Shown here piece after piece: positions 8,749-18,104 of a DNA stretch of 64,000 nucleotides. Made by a program: the position numbers and the translations under genes. The notes beneath the pieces were generated by a model that saw only the letters and a program-made list of their open reading frames with translations, was not told the origin of the DNA and did not search any database. Numbering within the stretch: position 1 is the first letter of the stretch; each line of letters begins with the position of its first letter. The stretch comes from Oscillatoria acuminata PCC 6304 (GTDB lineage: Bacteria > Cyanobacteriota > Cyanobacteriia > Cyanobacteriales > Laspinemataceae): positions 6,015,227-6,079,226 of the forward strand of contig NC_019693.1 in assembly GCF_000317105.1 (NCBI RefSeq), written 5' to 3'.

Positions 8749-9471
8749 TCAATTCAAATTCAAATGTTTTTGATAGGCTTGAACCTTGAGGTCAATGCCG
8801 GTAATGTCAGTGCCGACGACAACGGCATTCGCGCCTAAATTGAGGGCGCGTTTTGCCATTTCCGGGGAACTGATGCCGCCTTCACAAATCAGGAATCCGG
8901 GGAAGGTTTTGCGGATTTCGGCGAGGAGATCGAACCCGGGAGGAATGGAGTGTTGGGTGGCGCGGGTGTAGCCATAGAGGGTGGTGCCAATGATATCGGC
9001 TCCAAAATTGGCAGCAGCGATCGCCGCTTCGAGGGTATCCACATCCGCCATGACGGGTTTTCCCAGGTGGGTGTGAATGGCGGCAATTAGATTGGAGAGG
9101 GTTTCATCATGGGGACGGGTGCGACTGGTGGCATCGATGGCGATGATATCGGCACCACTACCGGCGATCGCCTCGGCATGATGAAATTGTGGGGTGATGT
9201 AAACTTCAGATCCGGGGATAGATTGTTTCCAGAGGCCGATAATGGGAACGGTGGCACCGAGGCGATCGCGCACCGCTTGGACATGAGCGGGGGTATCGAT
9301 GCGGACCCCCACGGCTCCATTACGAACCGATGCCAAGGCGACTGCGGCAATGATTGAGGGTTCAGCTAAGGGTGAATCTGGGGGAGCCTGACAGGAAACA
9401 ATTAATCCGCCCTCCAAAGGGGCGATCGCAGCGGTCAAATTCACCGATTTTTCAGAGAGTTGTTCGTTCAT
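8749..9471 (-). CDS. nanE: Putative N-acetylmannosamine-6-phosphate 2-epimerase
   Basis: TIM-barrel enzyme that interconverts ManNAc-6-P and GlcNAc-6-P. Family landmarks: GGLIVSCQAPPDSPL near the N-terminus, IGLWKQ, VYITPQFHHAEAIAGSGADIIAIDAT, VMADVDTLEAA, IGTTLYGYT, and CEGGISSPEMA with a final AVVVGTDITG phosphate-binding loop. The frame is open back to a TTG at 9537, but the ATG at 9471 gives 240 aa, close to the usual 220-235; the start is not certain because neither site has a strong ribosome-binding sequence. No nanA, nanK or sugar transporter is nearby, so it may serve amino-sugar recycling rather than sialate catabolism. Confidence 0.87.
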   Translation of the reverse strand: MNEQLSEKSVNLTAAIAPLEGGLIVSCQAPPDSPLAEPSIIAAVALASVRNGAVGVRIDTPAHVQAVRDRLGATVPIIGLWKQSIPGSEVYITPQFHHAEAIAGSGADIIAIDATSRTRPHDETLSNLIAAIHTHLGKPVMADVDTLEAAIAAANFGADIIGTTLYGYTRATQHSIPPGFDLLAEIRKTFPGFLICEGGISSPEMAKRALNLGANAVVVGTDITGIDLKVQAYQKHLNLN

Positions 9472-9573
9472 TAATCCGTTAAATAGTCTGGATTTTGATA
9501 AAATTTCAAGGGATGAAATTAACTCGGGCTTATTCAAGCAGCAGGCGATAAAATTCTACCGTATTTATCCCAA

Positions 9574-9670
9574 AATCCGGATCTCCAAACTCATTTTTAT
9601 CTCTGACGCCGCGCCGGCGGGCTTTGTCTGCTTTCCTCCCCACCATGCATGGGTGCAGGTTGTTATAGAC
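9574..9670. repeat. Composite double-hairpin repeat, copy A
   Basis: Begins AATCCGGATCTC, followed by a GACGCCGC-GGCGGGCTTTGTC hairpin and then a CCCCACCATGCATGGGTGCAGG hairpin and TTATAGAC. The order and spacing match copies at 34937 and 42104. This copy is the most diverged in its second hairpin. It lies in the short gap between the kinase 3' end and nanE. Confidence 0.65.
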
Positions 9671-9671
9671 T

Positions 9672-12152
9672 TTATTTGCTCGCACCAATTTCCCCTCTTT
9701 CGGGTTGATTGAGCGCTCTGCAAGAGTAAAATAAAGCATTCACTTGATTAATGAGCCGTTCTGGAGCGATGGGTTTCGGGGAACAATCATCCGCCCCCGC
9801 TTCAAAAGCCCGGTCTTTATCTTCCCCAGTTTCTAGACCAATTAAGGCTAAAATTTTCAGGTTTTCCCGCGCCGGGGACTGACGCAAAGACTGAATCAGT
9901 TCCGATCCATTCATGCCCAGTAAGGCATAATTTAGAATCACTACAGTGGGTTGTAGGAGTTCAAATTGTTCGAGTGCCGTCGCCCCATCAATCATCCACA
10001 CTACTTGATACCCAGCGGTGGTTAAAATGTCACAAATTAGGATGGCACTTTCTTCACAATCTTCAATCAAAATGATTCGACCTTGCAGGGGTTCTGAACT
10101 AAAGGAGTCACCTAGACGACTCTGAGAAGTGGAGTTCGATAATAACCGCGCCGCAGGCAGATGGACCGTAAAAATAGAACCTTCGCCTACGGTGGATTGT
10201 ACTTCAATCCATCCCCCATGAAGTTCGACGAGTTGTTTCGTTAAAGCGAGTCCAAGTCCCGTACCGCCATATTGACGACGGTAGGAGGTATCTAATTGTT
10301 GAAAGTTCTTGAAGAGTAGAGATTGTTGGTCTTCGGGAATCCCGACGCCGGTATCTTCCACTTGGAAGATCACATTTTTATTTTCACTCCAAACTCGCAG
10401 GGTAACTGTTCCTCCGTTGGGTGTAAATTTAATGGCATTGTTCAACAGGTTTAAGATAATTTGCTGCACTCGGCGGCGATCGGCGGTCCAGAGGTCGTTT
10501 CTTTGACCCTCTAGGGCGAGAGTCATTTCTAGTTCTAATCCGGCTTCTACGGCTTTGGGAGCGACGTTTTGTAAGCACTGGTGCGCGAGTTTAGTCAAGG
10601 AAAATTCTGTGATTTTTAAAATGGCTTTGCCTGCTTCTAATTGAGACAAGTCCAGAATGTCATTAATCAGTTCCAGCAGGTGTTCGCCACTGTCATGAAT
10701 GGTTTTAAGATATTCCTGTTGTTTGGCACTCATTTGTCCAAAGGACCAGCGCAAGAGGGTAGAAGACATCCCAATTACACAGGTTAAAGGCGTTCGCAAT
10801 TCGTGACTCATGGTGGCCAAAAATTCGCTTTTGGCACGATTGGCCGATTCAGCAGCAACTAGGGCATCGTGGAGGTCATGAGTGCGTTCGATGACTCGTT
10901 CTTCTAATGTTTTTTTTTGGCGATGGACTTGGGCGTACAGTTCGGCTTGGTGAATGGCTAAGGCTAAATGTTCGGCAATATGTTTAAGAAAGTCTTGTTC
11001 GCTGGGGAGCCAAAATCGGGTTTCAAAACATTGATGAGCAATTAACAGTCCCCAGAGGTTATCTTGAACGACAATCGGGACAATTAATTGGGCCTGAATT
11101 TGATTGTCCCGCAGCATTTCTAAATAGCTGGGGGATAAAGTGTAGGCGGTCGTAACATCGGCAATAACTTGAATAAAGCCTTTATGATATTTAGCTTGAA
11201 ATTCGGCTTCGGGCATAAAAGACCCTCCTTGGTTTTGAACGCTCAGGAGGGAGGGAATCTCGTTGGAGGCTCTGGATTCGTAGGTGATAGCGCCGAGTTC
11301 CGGTTGTTCGGGGGTGAGGAATCGTTGGGGGAAATTTTTAGACTCTTTCTCCTCTAAATCCTCCGAAACAGACTCAATTTCGTCCCAAAGGTGGAAGGGT
11401 TCCCGAAGGTTTTCAGGGGATGGGTTACCATTGCTGGAGTCTACGATTCTGGATTGATTTTGAGGGTTAAATTGAAAAATAGCTAATCGGTCTACTAGGA
11501 GAAAACGACGCACCTGTTCTACTGCAGTGGATAAGATAGTGGGCAATTCCAGACTCTGACGAATCTGGGTAGTGACTTGATTTAAGAGTCGCTCTTGTTC
11601 GATTTGGTGGTGCAGGGCATTTTCTACAGGTTGACAGATGGAGACGCAGGTATCGGAGGAATAACTGGCAGTGGGGTGGAAATCCTCGGCAGTGAGCAAG
11701 GCGATCGCCGAGAGGGTAAATTCGCTTTGCAGGTGGGGGTTATTCGGTTGTAGGCTGTTGCGGGTGCGTTCGAGTTCGTCGTGCTCCAGATTGACGAGGG
11801 ACGACTGCTCTAACCCCGTTAAAAATTGGGCAACCTGTGAGGGTTCAAAGGTTAAACCGACTTCTACCTGGGGCGATCGCCCTTCGATTGGTGGCGCGAG
11901 AGTCCCGATGGGATCCTGGCGATCGGAATTTGTCTCCTCAGCAGGTCCCCCCAACAGCAAGACTTTGAACTCCTCGGACAGGACGAGGGTAAACCATTGC
12001 CAAGGGTGATCCGAAGGAATTTCTTCGCGATCGAGGACCGATTCAGTCAGCACAACTGACCCTTGGCGTTTCCCCTGCTGCTGTAACAACTGGCGCAACT
12101 GCTCAAAGGTGTTATGGGATAAAGTTCTTCGTGAGACTTCTAAGGTCGGCAT
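9672..12152 (-). CDS. GAF-histidine kinase with C-terminal degenerate receiver
   Basis: 826-aa cytosolic signalling protein. The N-terminal 190 residues have no recognised domain. A GAF domain (about 195-405) carries the cyanobacteriochrome-like opening LPTILSTAVEQVRRFL. HisKA contains ATMSHELRTPLT with His near 449. HATPase_c has N box NLLNNAIKFTP, G1 DTGVGIPE and G2 GGTGLGL (about 571-635). A receiver fold spans about 689-807. The GAF position normally holding the bilin Cys-His reads SPSY, so it is unlikely to bind a bilin covalently. In the receiver the acceptor Asp is Asn (VVILNYALLGMNG) while the ED pair and Lys remain, so it is probably a pseudo-receiver. No partner regulator is adjacent. 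Confidence 0.88.
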   Translation of the reverse strand: MPTLEVSRRTLSHNTFEQLRQLLQQQGKRQGSVVLTESVLDREEIPSDHPWQWFTLVLSEEFKVLLLGGPAEETNSDRQDPIGTLAPPIEGRSPQVEVGLTFEPSQVAQFLTGLEQSSLVNLEHDELERTRNSLQPNNPHLQSEFTLSAIALLTAEDFHPTASYSSDTCVSICQPVENALHHQIEQERLLNQVTTQIRQSLELPTILSTAVEQVRRFLLVDRLAIFQFNPQNQSRIVDSSNGNPSPENLREPFHLWDEIESVSEDLEEKESKNFPQRFLTPEQPELGAITYESRASNEIPSLLSVQNQGGSFMPEAEFQAKYHKGFIQVIADVTTAYTLSPSYLEMLRDNQIQAQLIVPIVVQDNLWGLLIAHQCFETRFWLPSEQDFLKHIAEHLALAIHQAELYAQVHRQKKTLEERVIERTHDLHDALVAAESANRAKSEFLATMSHELRTPLTCVIGMSSTLLRWSFGQMSAKQQEYLKTIHDSGEHLLELINDILDLSQLEAGKAILKITEFSLTKLAHQCLQNVAPKAVEAGLELEMTLALEGQRNDLWTADRRRVQQIILNLLNNAIKFTPNGGTVTLRVWSENKNVIFQVEDTGVGIPEDQQSLLFKNFQQLDTSYRRQYGGTGLGLALTKQLVELHGGWIEVQSTVGEGSIFTVHLPAARLLSNSTSQSRLGDSFSSEPLQGRIILIEDCEESAILICDILTTAGYQVVWMIDGATALEQFELLQPTVVILNYALLGMNGSELIQSLRQSPARENLKILALIGLETGEDKDRAFEAGADDCSPKPIAPERLINQVNALFYSCRALNQPERGEIGASK

Positions 12153-12772
12153 ATTTTAAGCGCCTATTGGCAAAAGCTGAATGCGATGGGGGAATTTCCG
12201 GGGGAAATGCTCGTCCTTGACCATGCCCTCAAACATTCCCCAATTTTTATTGTTTTAGAATCACCCGGGGGAGCTTGCCCTAAAGCGGCTTCACCTGGGA
12301 TTTCTAGGAAAAAGTTAAATAAATCTCTACTTACTGGCTTATTAGCTATAGTAGGGTGATTTTTCAAGTTTTGGGTCAGAAATTCTAGGTTTTTTGTACT
12401 CTTCATCTTTTCTTTAGAAGATAGACCTAGGACTGGGCACAGCTTGACTTTTAATCCATATCGGTATTTTTTCGGAATAATAAACATAGAGTTATCTCTA
12501 TTTTAAGAAAAATTGCCAGGGACGCGATCGGGGATTTATCCGGGATTGATTGCTCAATGCCTCTAGGGCATCGGGACGGGATGAGATAAGACTCGGACAA
12601 GAAACCGGGATTCTGACTGAGATTTGCGGCAACATCCGCAGAGATTTAGTCAAAAAACCCGGTCGTCTTCCTGCTTCTGGACTGCGGCCCTAGAACTTCT
12701 GGGGTTCGGTCTGCCCTGGGGTTTGGTACGATGGACTGTGCCATTGTACTTGGATCGCTTCAGGAGACTCTC
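12153..12772. other. Gene-free divergent promoter region with a GAAACCGGG element
   Basis: About 620 bp between the divergent kinase and cobN genes. At 12598-12666 is a member of the inverted-repeat family (GAAACCGGGATTCT ... CAAAAAACCCGG) with an inner TGCGG/CCGCA stem. A 107-codon minus-strand frame (12164-12487) has no recognisable content and is not called. I see no B12-box, so a cobalamin riboswitch upstream of cobN is not supported. Confidence 0.6.
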
Positions 12773-15700
12773 ATGCATCGTCTAGCTGCTACCCCCGGAG
12801 GTTGGAACCCACAGGAAGAGGGAGTGATTTTGGTCTCCCAGACTCCGGCACCCGTCGCGATCGTGACGGCGGCGGATACGGATATTCAGGCGATCGCCCA
12901 GGCCCTCCCCCACCTCCCCCCCGACTTTCCCGATTTGCGGGTGGTCAATCTGCTGCAACTGCAACAGCAACTCAGTATCGATACTTATGCACTGGAGGTC
13001 CTCTCCGAGGCACAGGTGATTGTCTTGAGATTGCTGGGAGGACGTGCTTATTGGTCCTACGGGTTAGAAGTCGTTCGAGAAACGGTGGAAAATACAGGGG
13101 CTCATCTGATTGTAATTCCCGGCGATGATGCCGGTGACCCCGATTTAATCGGTCATTCCTCAGTTCCCCTGGTTGTGGTTAACCAAGTCTGGCAATATTT
13201 TACCGAAGGCGGTGTCGATAATCTAGTGAATGCGCTCCAATTTATCGCCCAGGTTTGCTTAAAAAGAGAATACAATCCTGCCCCACCCATGCCCATCCCT
13301 CGTGTGGGACTTTATCCTTGGAAATCCGCCAGTTTTGGACTGCCAAATGAACTATTTACCCCCGAAGAATCCACTCTCAATCCCAGGCAGTCGGTTAATT
13401 CTAAATCGGGTCTAAATTCTGCTCAATTATCCCCCTCATTTCCCAAGGTGGGAATTTTATTTTATCGCGCTCATTACCTGGCTGGAAATACTGCCCCGAT
13501 TGATGCACTTTGTCAAGGGTTGCGCGATCGCAATTTAGACCCGGTGCCGGTATTTGTCTCTTCTTTGCGCGATCAAGATGTCCAAGCTGAACTGTTAACC
13601 TATCTGCAACCCCCTCACGCTGAAACCGTGCAGATAATATTAAATACCACAGGGTTCGCAGTCGGTCAAGCTGTCCAGAGTTTACCCTCTATCGAAGACG
13701 CTGCTAACCCCGATCTCAAATTCTGGGAAACCCTCGATGTCCCCGTCTTGCAAGTCATTTTCAGTGGAGGCACTCAGGAACAGTGGGAATCGGGGTTTCA
13801 GGGACTCTCCCCCCGGGATATGGCGATGAATGTTGCCCTACCCGAAGTGGATGGACGAATTATTACTCGGGTGGTGTCGTTTAAGACGGTACAAGAAAAT
13901 CATGTAAAACTGGAAACCCCGGTGGTGATGTACGAACCCCTGGGCGATCGCATTAATTTCGTCACCGATCTCGCTGCCAACTGGATCAAACTCCGGCAAA
14001 CTCCCCCCAGTCAGCGCAAAATTGCCTTAATTTTGGCCAATTATCCCAACCGAGACGGACGCCTCGCCAATGGGGTGGGTTTGGATACCCCCGCAAGTTG
14101 TATCGAAATCCTCAACGCCCTCCAAACTGCCGGGTATTGGGTGGAAAATATCCCCACCACTGGGGATGAATTGATTCGTCTCCTCACTGCCGGAGTCACC
14201 AACGACCCGGAAGGGGAAGGATGGAGAAAAATTCACCAATTCTTGCCCGGGAAAGACTATCAATCCTATTTTGAAACTTTGCCAGAACCTGTTCGCCAAG
14301 GAATTGAGAATCGCTGGGGACAAAAGCAAGGCGATCGCCTGACTTTGGAAAACCAAACTTTCCCCATTCCTGGGATTCAATTGGGCAATATCTTTATCGG
14401 AATTCAACCGTCCCGAGGGTACGATATCGACCCCAGCTTGAACTATCATGCCCCGGATTTAGAACCGACTCATGAATATCTAGCCTATTATTATTGGATT
14501 CGAGAATGCTTTGGTGCACAGGCGATTACTCATGTGGGCAAACATGGCAATTTAGAATGGTTACCGGGAAAAAGTATTGCCTTATCGGAAAATTGTTACC
14601 CAGAAGTTGCCCTGGGACCGATGCCGAATTTTTATCCCTTTATCGTTAATGACCCAGGAGAAGGGTCCCAAGCGAAGCGGCGATCGCAAGCGGTGATTAT
14701 CGACCATTTAACCCCGCCCATGACCCGGGCAGAATTATACGGTCCCCTGCAACAACTCGAAGGGTTAATCGATGAATATTATGAAGCCCAAAGTTTGGAT
14801 CCGGTTCGTTTAAAACCGATTCGCAGTCGCCTGATTCAACTGGTACAAGACCAACATTTGGATAAAAACTCATCTTGGACTAATCCAGCCATTTCTACGG
14901 AGTCCGACCCAGAATTTACCGCATTAATCGCCAATTTGGATGGATATTTGTGTGAATTAAAAGAAGCGCAAATCCGAGATGGACTGCATATTTTTGGAAA
15001 ATGTCCCGAAGGGCGGCAACTGGTGGATTTAATTGTGGCGATCGCCAGACATCCCGGAGGCAATCGCCTCGGACTGACCCGCGCTTTAGCAGAGGATCAA
15101 GGACTTTCCTTTGACCCGCTTACCAGCAATCCGGCGGAATTTTTGCCGGAATTGACGGGTAATTCTCTCAATTTGGAAAAGAGACCTAACCCCCCAACCC
15201 CCTTCCCTACAAGGGAAGGGGGAGAAAGAGATTTATTCTCCTTGGAAAAGAGACCTAACCCCCCAACCCCCTTCCCTACAAGGGAAGGGGGAGAAAGAGA
15301 TTTATTCTCCTCTTCCCTTGTAGGGGAAGGGGGAGAAAGAGATTTATTCTCCTCTTCCCTTGTAGGGGAAGGGGGAAAAAGAGATGTATTCCCCCCTCCC
15401 CTTGTAGGGGAGGGGGGCAGGGGGGAGAGGTCTCTTTTCCAAATTGAGATGTTCCCCAATTCTTCTTGTCGGACTATTGGAGATGCGATCGCCTTTTTAG
15501 AAGCAGAAGCAGCAGCATTAGTTACCCAAATTATCGACCCGACGGGAGAAACAATTCTCCCCAAACCCGACACCGCCACGGCAAAAGAATTAGATTGGAT
15601 TCGCGCTTGTTTGCTGCCGGCATTGCAACGAACTCCCGAAGAAATCACTCAATTGTTGCGCGGATTTGAGGGGCGATATATCCCCAGTGGCGCATCCGGT

Positions 15701-16951
15701 GCACCCACGCGAGGACGTCCCGAAGTGTTGCCAACGGGACGTAATTTTTACTCCGTAGATATTCGGGCAATTCCTACAGAAACTGCTTGGGATATTGGAC
15801 GGAGGGCCGCAGATGAGGCGATCGAGCGCTACACTCAGGAAAATGGGGAATATCCGCAAACCCTGGGATTATCCGTCTGGGGGACCTCCACCATGCGAAC
15901 CGGGGGCGATGACATTGCCGAGGCCCTCGCATTGCTGGGGGTGCGCCCAGTCTGGGATGGTCCCTCCCGGCGCGTGGTGGATTTTGAAATTTTGCCAGTC
16001 CGGGTGTTGGGACGTCCCAGGGTCGATGTCACTTTGAGGGTGTCCGGATTTTTCCGCGATGCTTTTCCAAACTTAATTGATTTGTTCGATCGCGCGGTGG
16101 AAGCAGTGGCGAGTATGGAGGAAGTATCAACAGATAATCCCTTGGCAGCGCAAGTGCAGGTAGAAAGTGAGAAATGGCAAGGGTTGGGGTTGACTCCGGA
16201 ACAGGCAAACCGGCGATCGCGTTATCGCGTCTTCGGGTCAAAACCGGGCGCTTATGGGGCGGGATTACAAGGATTAATCGAAGGGCAAAACTGGACTACT
16301 GACGCAGATTTGGCCCGGGCGTATATCAACTGGAGTAGCTACGCTTATACAGGCATGGGCAATGGAGAGTCCGCCCCAGAAGCGTTTGAGCAACGGTTAG
16401 GGCAGATGCAGATTGTCTTACATAATCAAGATAATCGGGAACATGATTTACTGGATTCTGATGATTATTATCAGTTTCAAGGCGGGTTATTAGCGGCAGT
16501 GCGGGCGGTGCGAGGCACAGATGCAGTGGCATATTTCGGCGACCATTCCCTGCCCGAAAATCCCAAAATTCGCCGGTTACAGGAGGAAATTGACCGCGTG
16601 TACCGATCGCGAGTGGTGAATCCGAAATGGATTGAGGGAGTGATGCGCCACGGGTATAAAGGTGCGTTTGAAATGGCCGCTACTGTAGATTTTTTGTTTG
16701 CCTACGATGCCACCGCACATTGTATAGAAGATTTTATGTATGAGGGTGTGGCCCAGGCATATTTGTTGGATGACGAAGTGAGGGAGTTTATTCACCAAAA
16801 GAATCCCTGGGCGTTGCGGGATATGGCGGAACGGTTGTTAGAGGCAAATCAGCGCGGTTTGTGGGAAGGGGTGAATCAGCCGATGTTGGAGGAGTTACGG
16901 GCGATCGTCCATGATGCAGAAGGGGAGATCGAATCGGCGATCGGTTCCTAA
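12773..16951 (+). CDS. cobN: Cobaltochelatase subunit CobN
   Basis: Large ATP-dependent chelatase subunit that inserts cobalt into hydrogenobyrinate a,c-diamide in aerobic B12 synthesis; related to ChlH. Typical CobN blocks: ANYPNRDGRLANGVGLDTPAS (about residue 420), ITHVGKHGNLEWLPGKS, VNDPGEGSQAKRRSQAVIIDHLTPPM and the C-terminal LSVWGTSTMRTGGDDIAEALALLG. The ATG at 12773 has AGGAG six bases upstream and gives 1392 aa; an upstream ATG at 12731 lacks this. It is longer than usual CobN (about 1250-1300 aa) because a repeat element lies in frame at about residues 797-896. It is not next to cobS/cobT; cyanobacteria are thought to use the ChlI/ChlD ATPases instead (known for related systems, not shown here). 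Confidence 0.9.
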   Translation: MHRLAATPGGWNPQEEGVILVSQTPAPVAIVTAADTDIQAIAQALPHLPPDFPDLRVVNLLQLQQQLSIDTYALEVLSEAQVIVLRLLGGRAYWSYGLEVVRETVENTGAHLIVIPGDDAGDPDLIGHSSVPLVVVNQVWQYFTEGGVDNLVNALQFIAQVCLKREYNPAPPMPIPRVGLYPWKSASFGLPNELFTPEESTLNPRQSVNSKSGLNSAQLSPSFPKVGILFYRAHYLAGNTAPIDALCQGLRDRNLDPVPVFVSSLRDQDVQAELLTYLQPPHAETVQIILNTTGFAVGQAVQSLPSIEDAANPDLKFWETLDVPVLQVIFSGGTQEQWESGFQGLSPRDMAMNVALPEVDGRIITRVVSFKTVQENHVKLETPVVMYEPLGDRINFVTDLAANWIKLRQTPPSQRKIALILANYPNRDGRLANGVGLDTPASCIEILNALQTAGYWVENIPTTGDELIRLLTAGVTNDPEGEGWRKIHQFLPGKDYQSYFETLPEPVRQGIENRWGQKQGDRLTLENQTFPIPGIQLGNIFIGIQPSRGYDIDPSLNYHAPDLEPTHEYLAYYYWIRECFGAQAITHVGKHGNLEWLPGKSIALSENCYPEVALGPMPNFYPFIVNDPGEGSQAKRRSQAVIIDHLTPPMTRAELYGPLQQLEGLIDEYYEAQSLDPVRLKPIRSRLIQLVQDQHLDKNSSWTNPAISTESDPEFTALIANLDGYLCELKEAQIRDGLHIFGKCPEGRQLVDLIVAIARHPGGNRLGLTRALAEDQGLSFDPLTSNPAEFLPELTGNSLNLEKRPNPPTPFPTREGGERDLFSLEKRPNPPTPFPTREGGERDLFSSSLVGEGGERDLFSSSLVGEGGKRDVFPPPLVGEGGRGERSLFQIEMFPNSSCRTIGDAIAFLEAEAAALVTQIIDPTGETILPKPDTATAKELDWIRACLLPALQRTPEEITQLLRGFEGRYIPSGASGAPTRGRPEVLPTGRNFYSVDIRAIPTETAWDIGRRAADEAIERYTQENGEYPQTLGLSVWGTSTMRTGGDDIAEALALLGVRPVWDGPSRRVVDFEILPVRVLGRPRVDVTLRVSGFFRDAFPNLIDLFDRAVEAVASMEEVSTDNPLAAQVQVESEKWQGLGLTPEQANRRSRYRVFGSKPGAYGAGLQGLIEGQNWTTDADLARAYINWSSYAYTGMGNGESAPEAFEQRLGQMQIVLHNQDNREHDLLDSDDYYQFQGGLLAAVRAVRGTDAVAYFGDHSLPENPKIRRLQEEIDRVYRSRVVNPKWIEGVMRHGYKGAFEMAATVDFLFAYDATAHCIEDFMYEGVAQAYLLDDEVREFIHQKNPWALRDMAERLLEANQRGLWEGVNQPMLEELRAIVHDAEGEIESAIGS
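15161..15463. mobile_element. Repeat element inserted in frame within cobN
   Basis: Exact 22-bp inverted ends lie at 15166-15187 and 15428-15449 (start TCTCAATTTGGAAAAGAG). Between them are two 69-bp direct repeats (starting 15173 and 15242) and 42-bp repeats (around 15309 and 15351). AATTCT flanks the insert at 15161 and 15458, 297 bp apart (99 codons). Deleting one 297-bp unit joins LTGNS to SCRTIGDA without a frameshift. The translated insert is low complexity (RPNPPTPFPTREGGERDLFS repeated). Ends and core match the intergenic element at 41888. Confidence 0.85.
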
Positions 16952-16988
16952 ACTAGAATAGAAGAACATCAACAACTCAGAGGTCCTT

Positions 16989-18104
16989 ATGTTACGCGAT
17001 ATCAGCCTGAAAAATTATCGAATGTTCAAAGACTTTCAGATAGACGGACTAGCACGAGTCAACCTGCTAGTGGGACCAAACAATAGTGGCAAAACCAGCT
17101 TGTTAGAAGCGATTCATTTGTTAGTGAATCCTGACGACCTTGTTGATACGTTGGATGAAATACTGGGCTATCGAGGTCAAATTATTTTATCTGATAGCCG
17201 GATTAGTAATCAGCCTAAAGAGCTTATCTATCAAATAGCACCTTTATTCTATAACCACGTCTTAAATTCAGAATTTAAGCTTTTTATTGGATCCCGAAAG
17301 GATTACTTGCTTCGTGTAATGATTTCATATAATACTAATTTTGAGGAACTCTACAATGAAGCGGATTCTTTATCAAAAAAACACGCGGGTTCTTATAATT
17401 TAGCTTTGTCAAGAGAAAAAGAAGATTTAAAAACCCTTTACCTAGGTAAAGTCAATAAAAAAGGAGCGGCATCAACATCTTTCACAAAGTATTCTCCAGA
17501 ATCAGAAAATTATGAACAAAATCATTATTTAGTAAAAAATAAACCCAGTATTTTAATGACATCGCAACGTCTCCGGTTTGATACTATAGCGGAAATGTGG
17601 GATGAAATTGCTCTAACTCCAAAAGAAGATAAAGTTGTCAAAGCATTGCAAATTTTAGAGCCGGATGTTGAAAGATTTACTTTGACTCGGGGTCAAACTA
17701 CTGCCAGTAGCATTTTAGTCAAACTTCGAGGACGAGATAACCCTATTTCTCTGGGAAGTATGGGAGAAGGAATGACACAAATTTTAAACCTCATCATGGC
17801 TGCGGTAATGGCTGAAAATGGGGTATTGCTGGTGGATGAAATTGAAAGCGGATTGTATTATGATGTTCAGGCAGATATGTGGAGGTTACTCATAGAAATT
17901 GCCCAAGAATTGAATATCCAGATTTTTGCAACTACTCACAGTTGGGATTGTGTGAGGGGTTTTGCGGCAGCGTTAAGTGAAGCCCCAGAAAGTGATGTAG
18001 GAAAATTATTCCGACTGGATTGGCGAGGTGAATTAATTCGTGCTATTGATTATCCAGCCGAACACTTAGAAAAAGCAGTCGATTACGGAATTGAGGTACG
18101 GTGA
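16989..18104 (+). CDS. AAA/SMC-like ATPase (OLD-family type), first gene of a coupled pair
   Basis: 371-aa ATPase of the AAA_15/AAA_21 group. It opens LRDISLKNYRMFKDFQIDGL, followed by Walker A GPNNSGKTSLLEAI (about 32-45). The signature loop SLGSMGEGMTQIL (about 260) and Walker B VLLVDEIESGLYY (about 285) follow, then an ATTHSWDC sensor-type motif. Residues about 60-190 form an AT-rich, Lys/Asn-rich insert unlike its neighbours, suggesting transfer. It has a GAGG ribosome-binding site and starts 37 nt after cobN. The stop TGA overlaps the next gene's ATG by one base, so the two are translationally coupled. Without a fused Toprim domain it resembles class 2 OLD or PARIS AriA; the role in defence is inference. 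Confidence 0.85.
   Translation: MLRDISLKNYRMFKDFQIDGLARVNLLVGPNNSGKTSLLEAIHLLVNPDDLVDTLDEILGYRGQIILSDSRISNQPKELIYQIAPLFYNHVLNSEFKLFIGSRKDYLLRVMISYNTNFEELYNEADSLSKKHAGSYNLALSREKEDLKTLYLGKVNKKGAASTSFTKYSPESENYEQNHYLVKNKPSILMTSQRLRFDTIAEMWDEIALTPKEDKVVKALQILEPDVERFTLTRGQTTASSILVKLRGRDNPISLGSMGEGMTQILNLIMAAVMAENGVLLVDEIESGLYYDVQADMWRLLIEIAQELNIQIFATTHSWDCVRGFAAALSEAPESDVGKLFRLDWRGELIRAIDYPAEHLEKAVDYGIEVR

Noticed and set aside
9530-9739. 69-codon minus-strand frame at the kinase 3' end
   Set aside because: It overlaps the kinase and contains repeat copy A; spurious.
12164-12487. 107-codon minus-strand frame upstream of the kinase
   Set aside because: No recognisable motif, contains low-complexity Pro/Gly/Ser stretch, and lies in a divergent promoter interval; not enough to call a gene.
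12488-12772. Cobalamin riboswitch upstream of cobN
   Set aside because: No B12-box-like GCCACTG and the main structure present is a repeat-family hairpin.
15097-15648. 183-codon minus-strand frame inside cobN
   Set aside because: Antisense to cobN; its SLSPPSPTREEE repeats are the translated complement of the inserted element.
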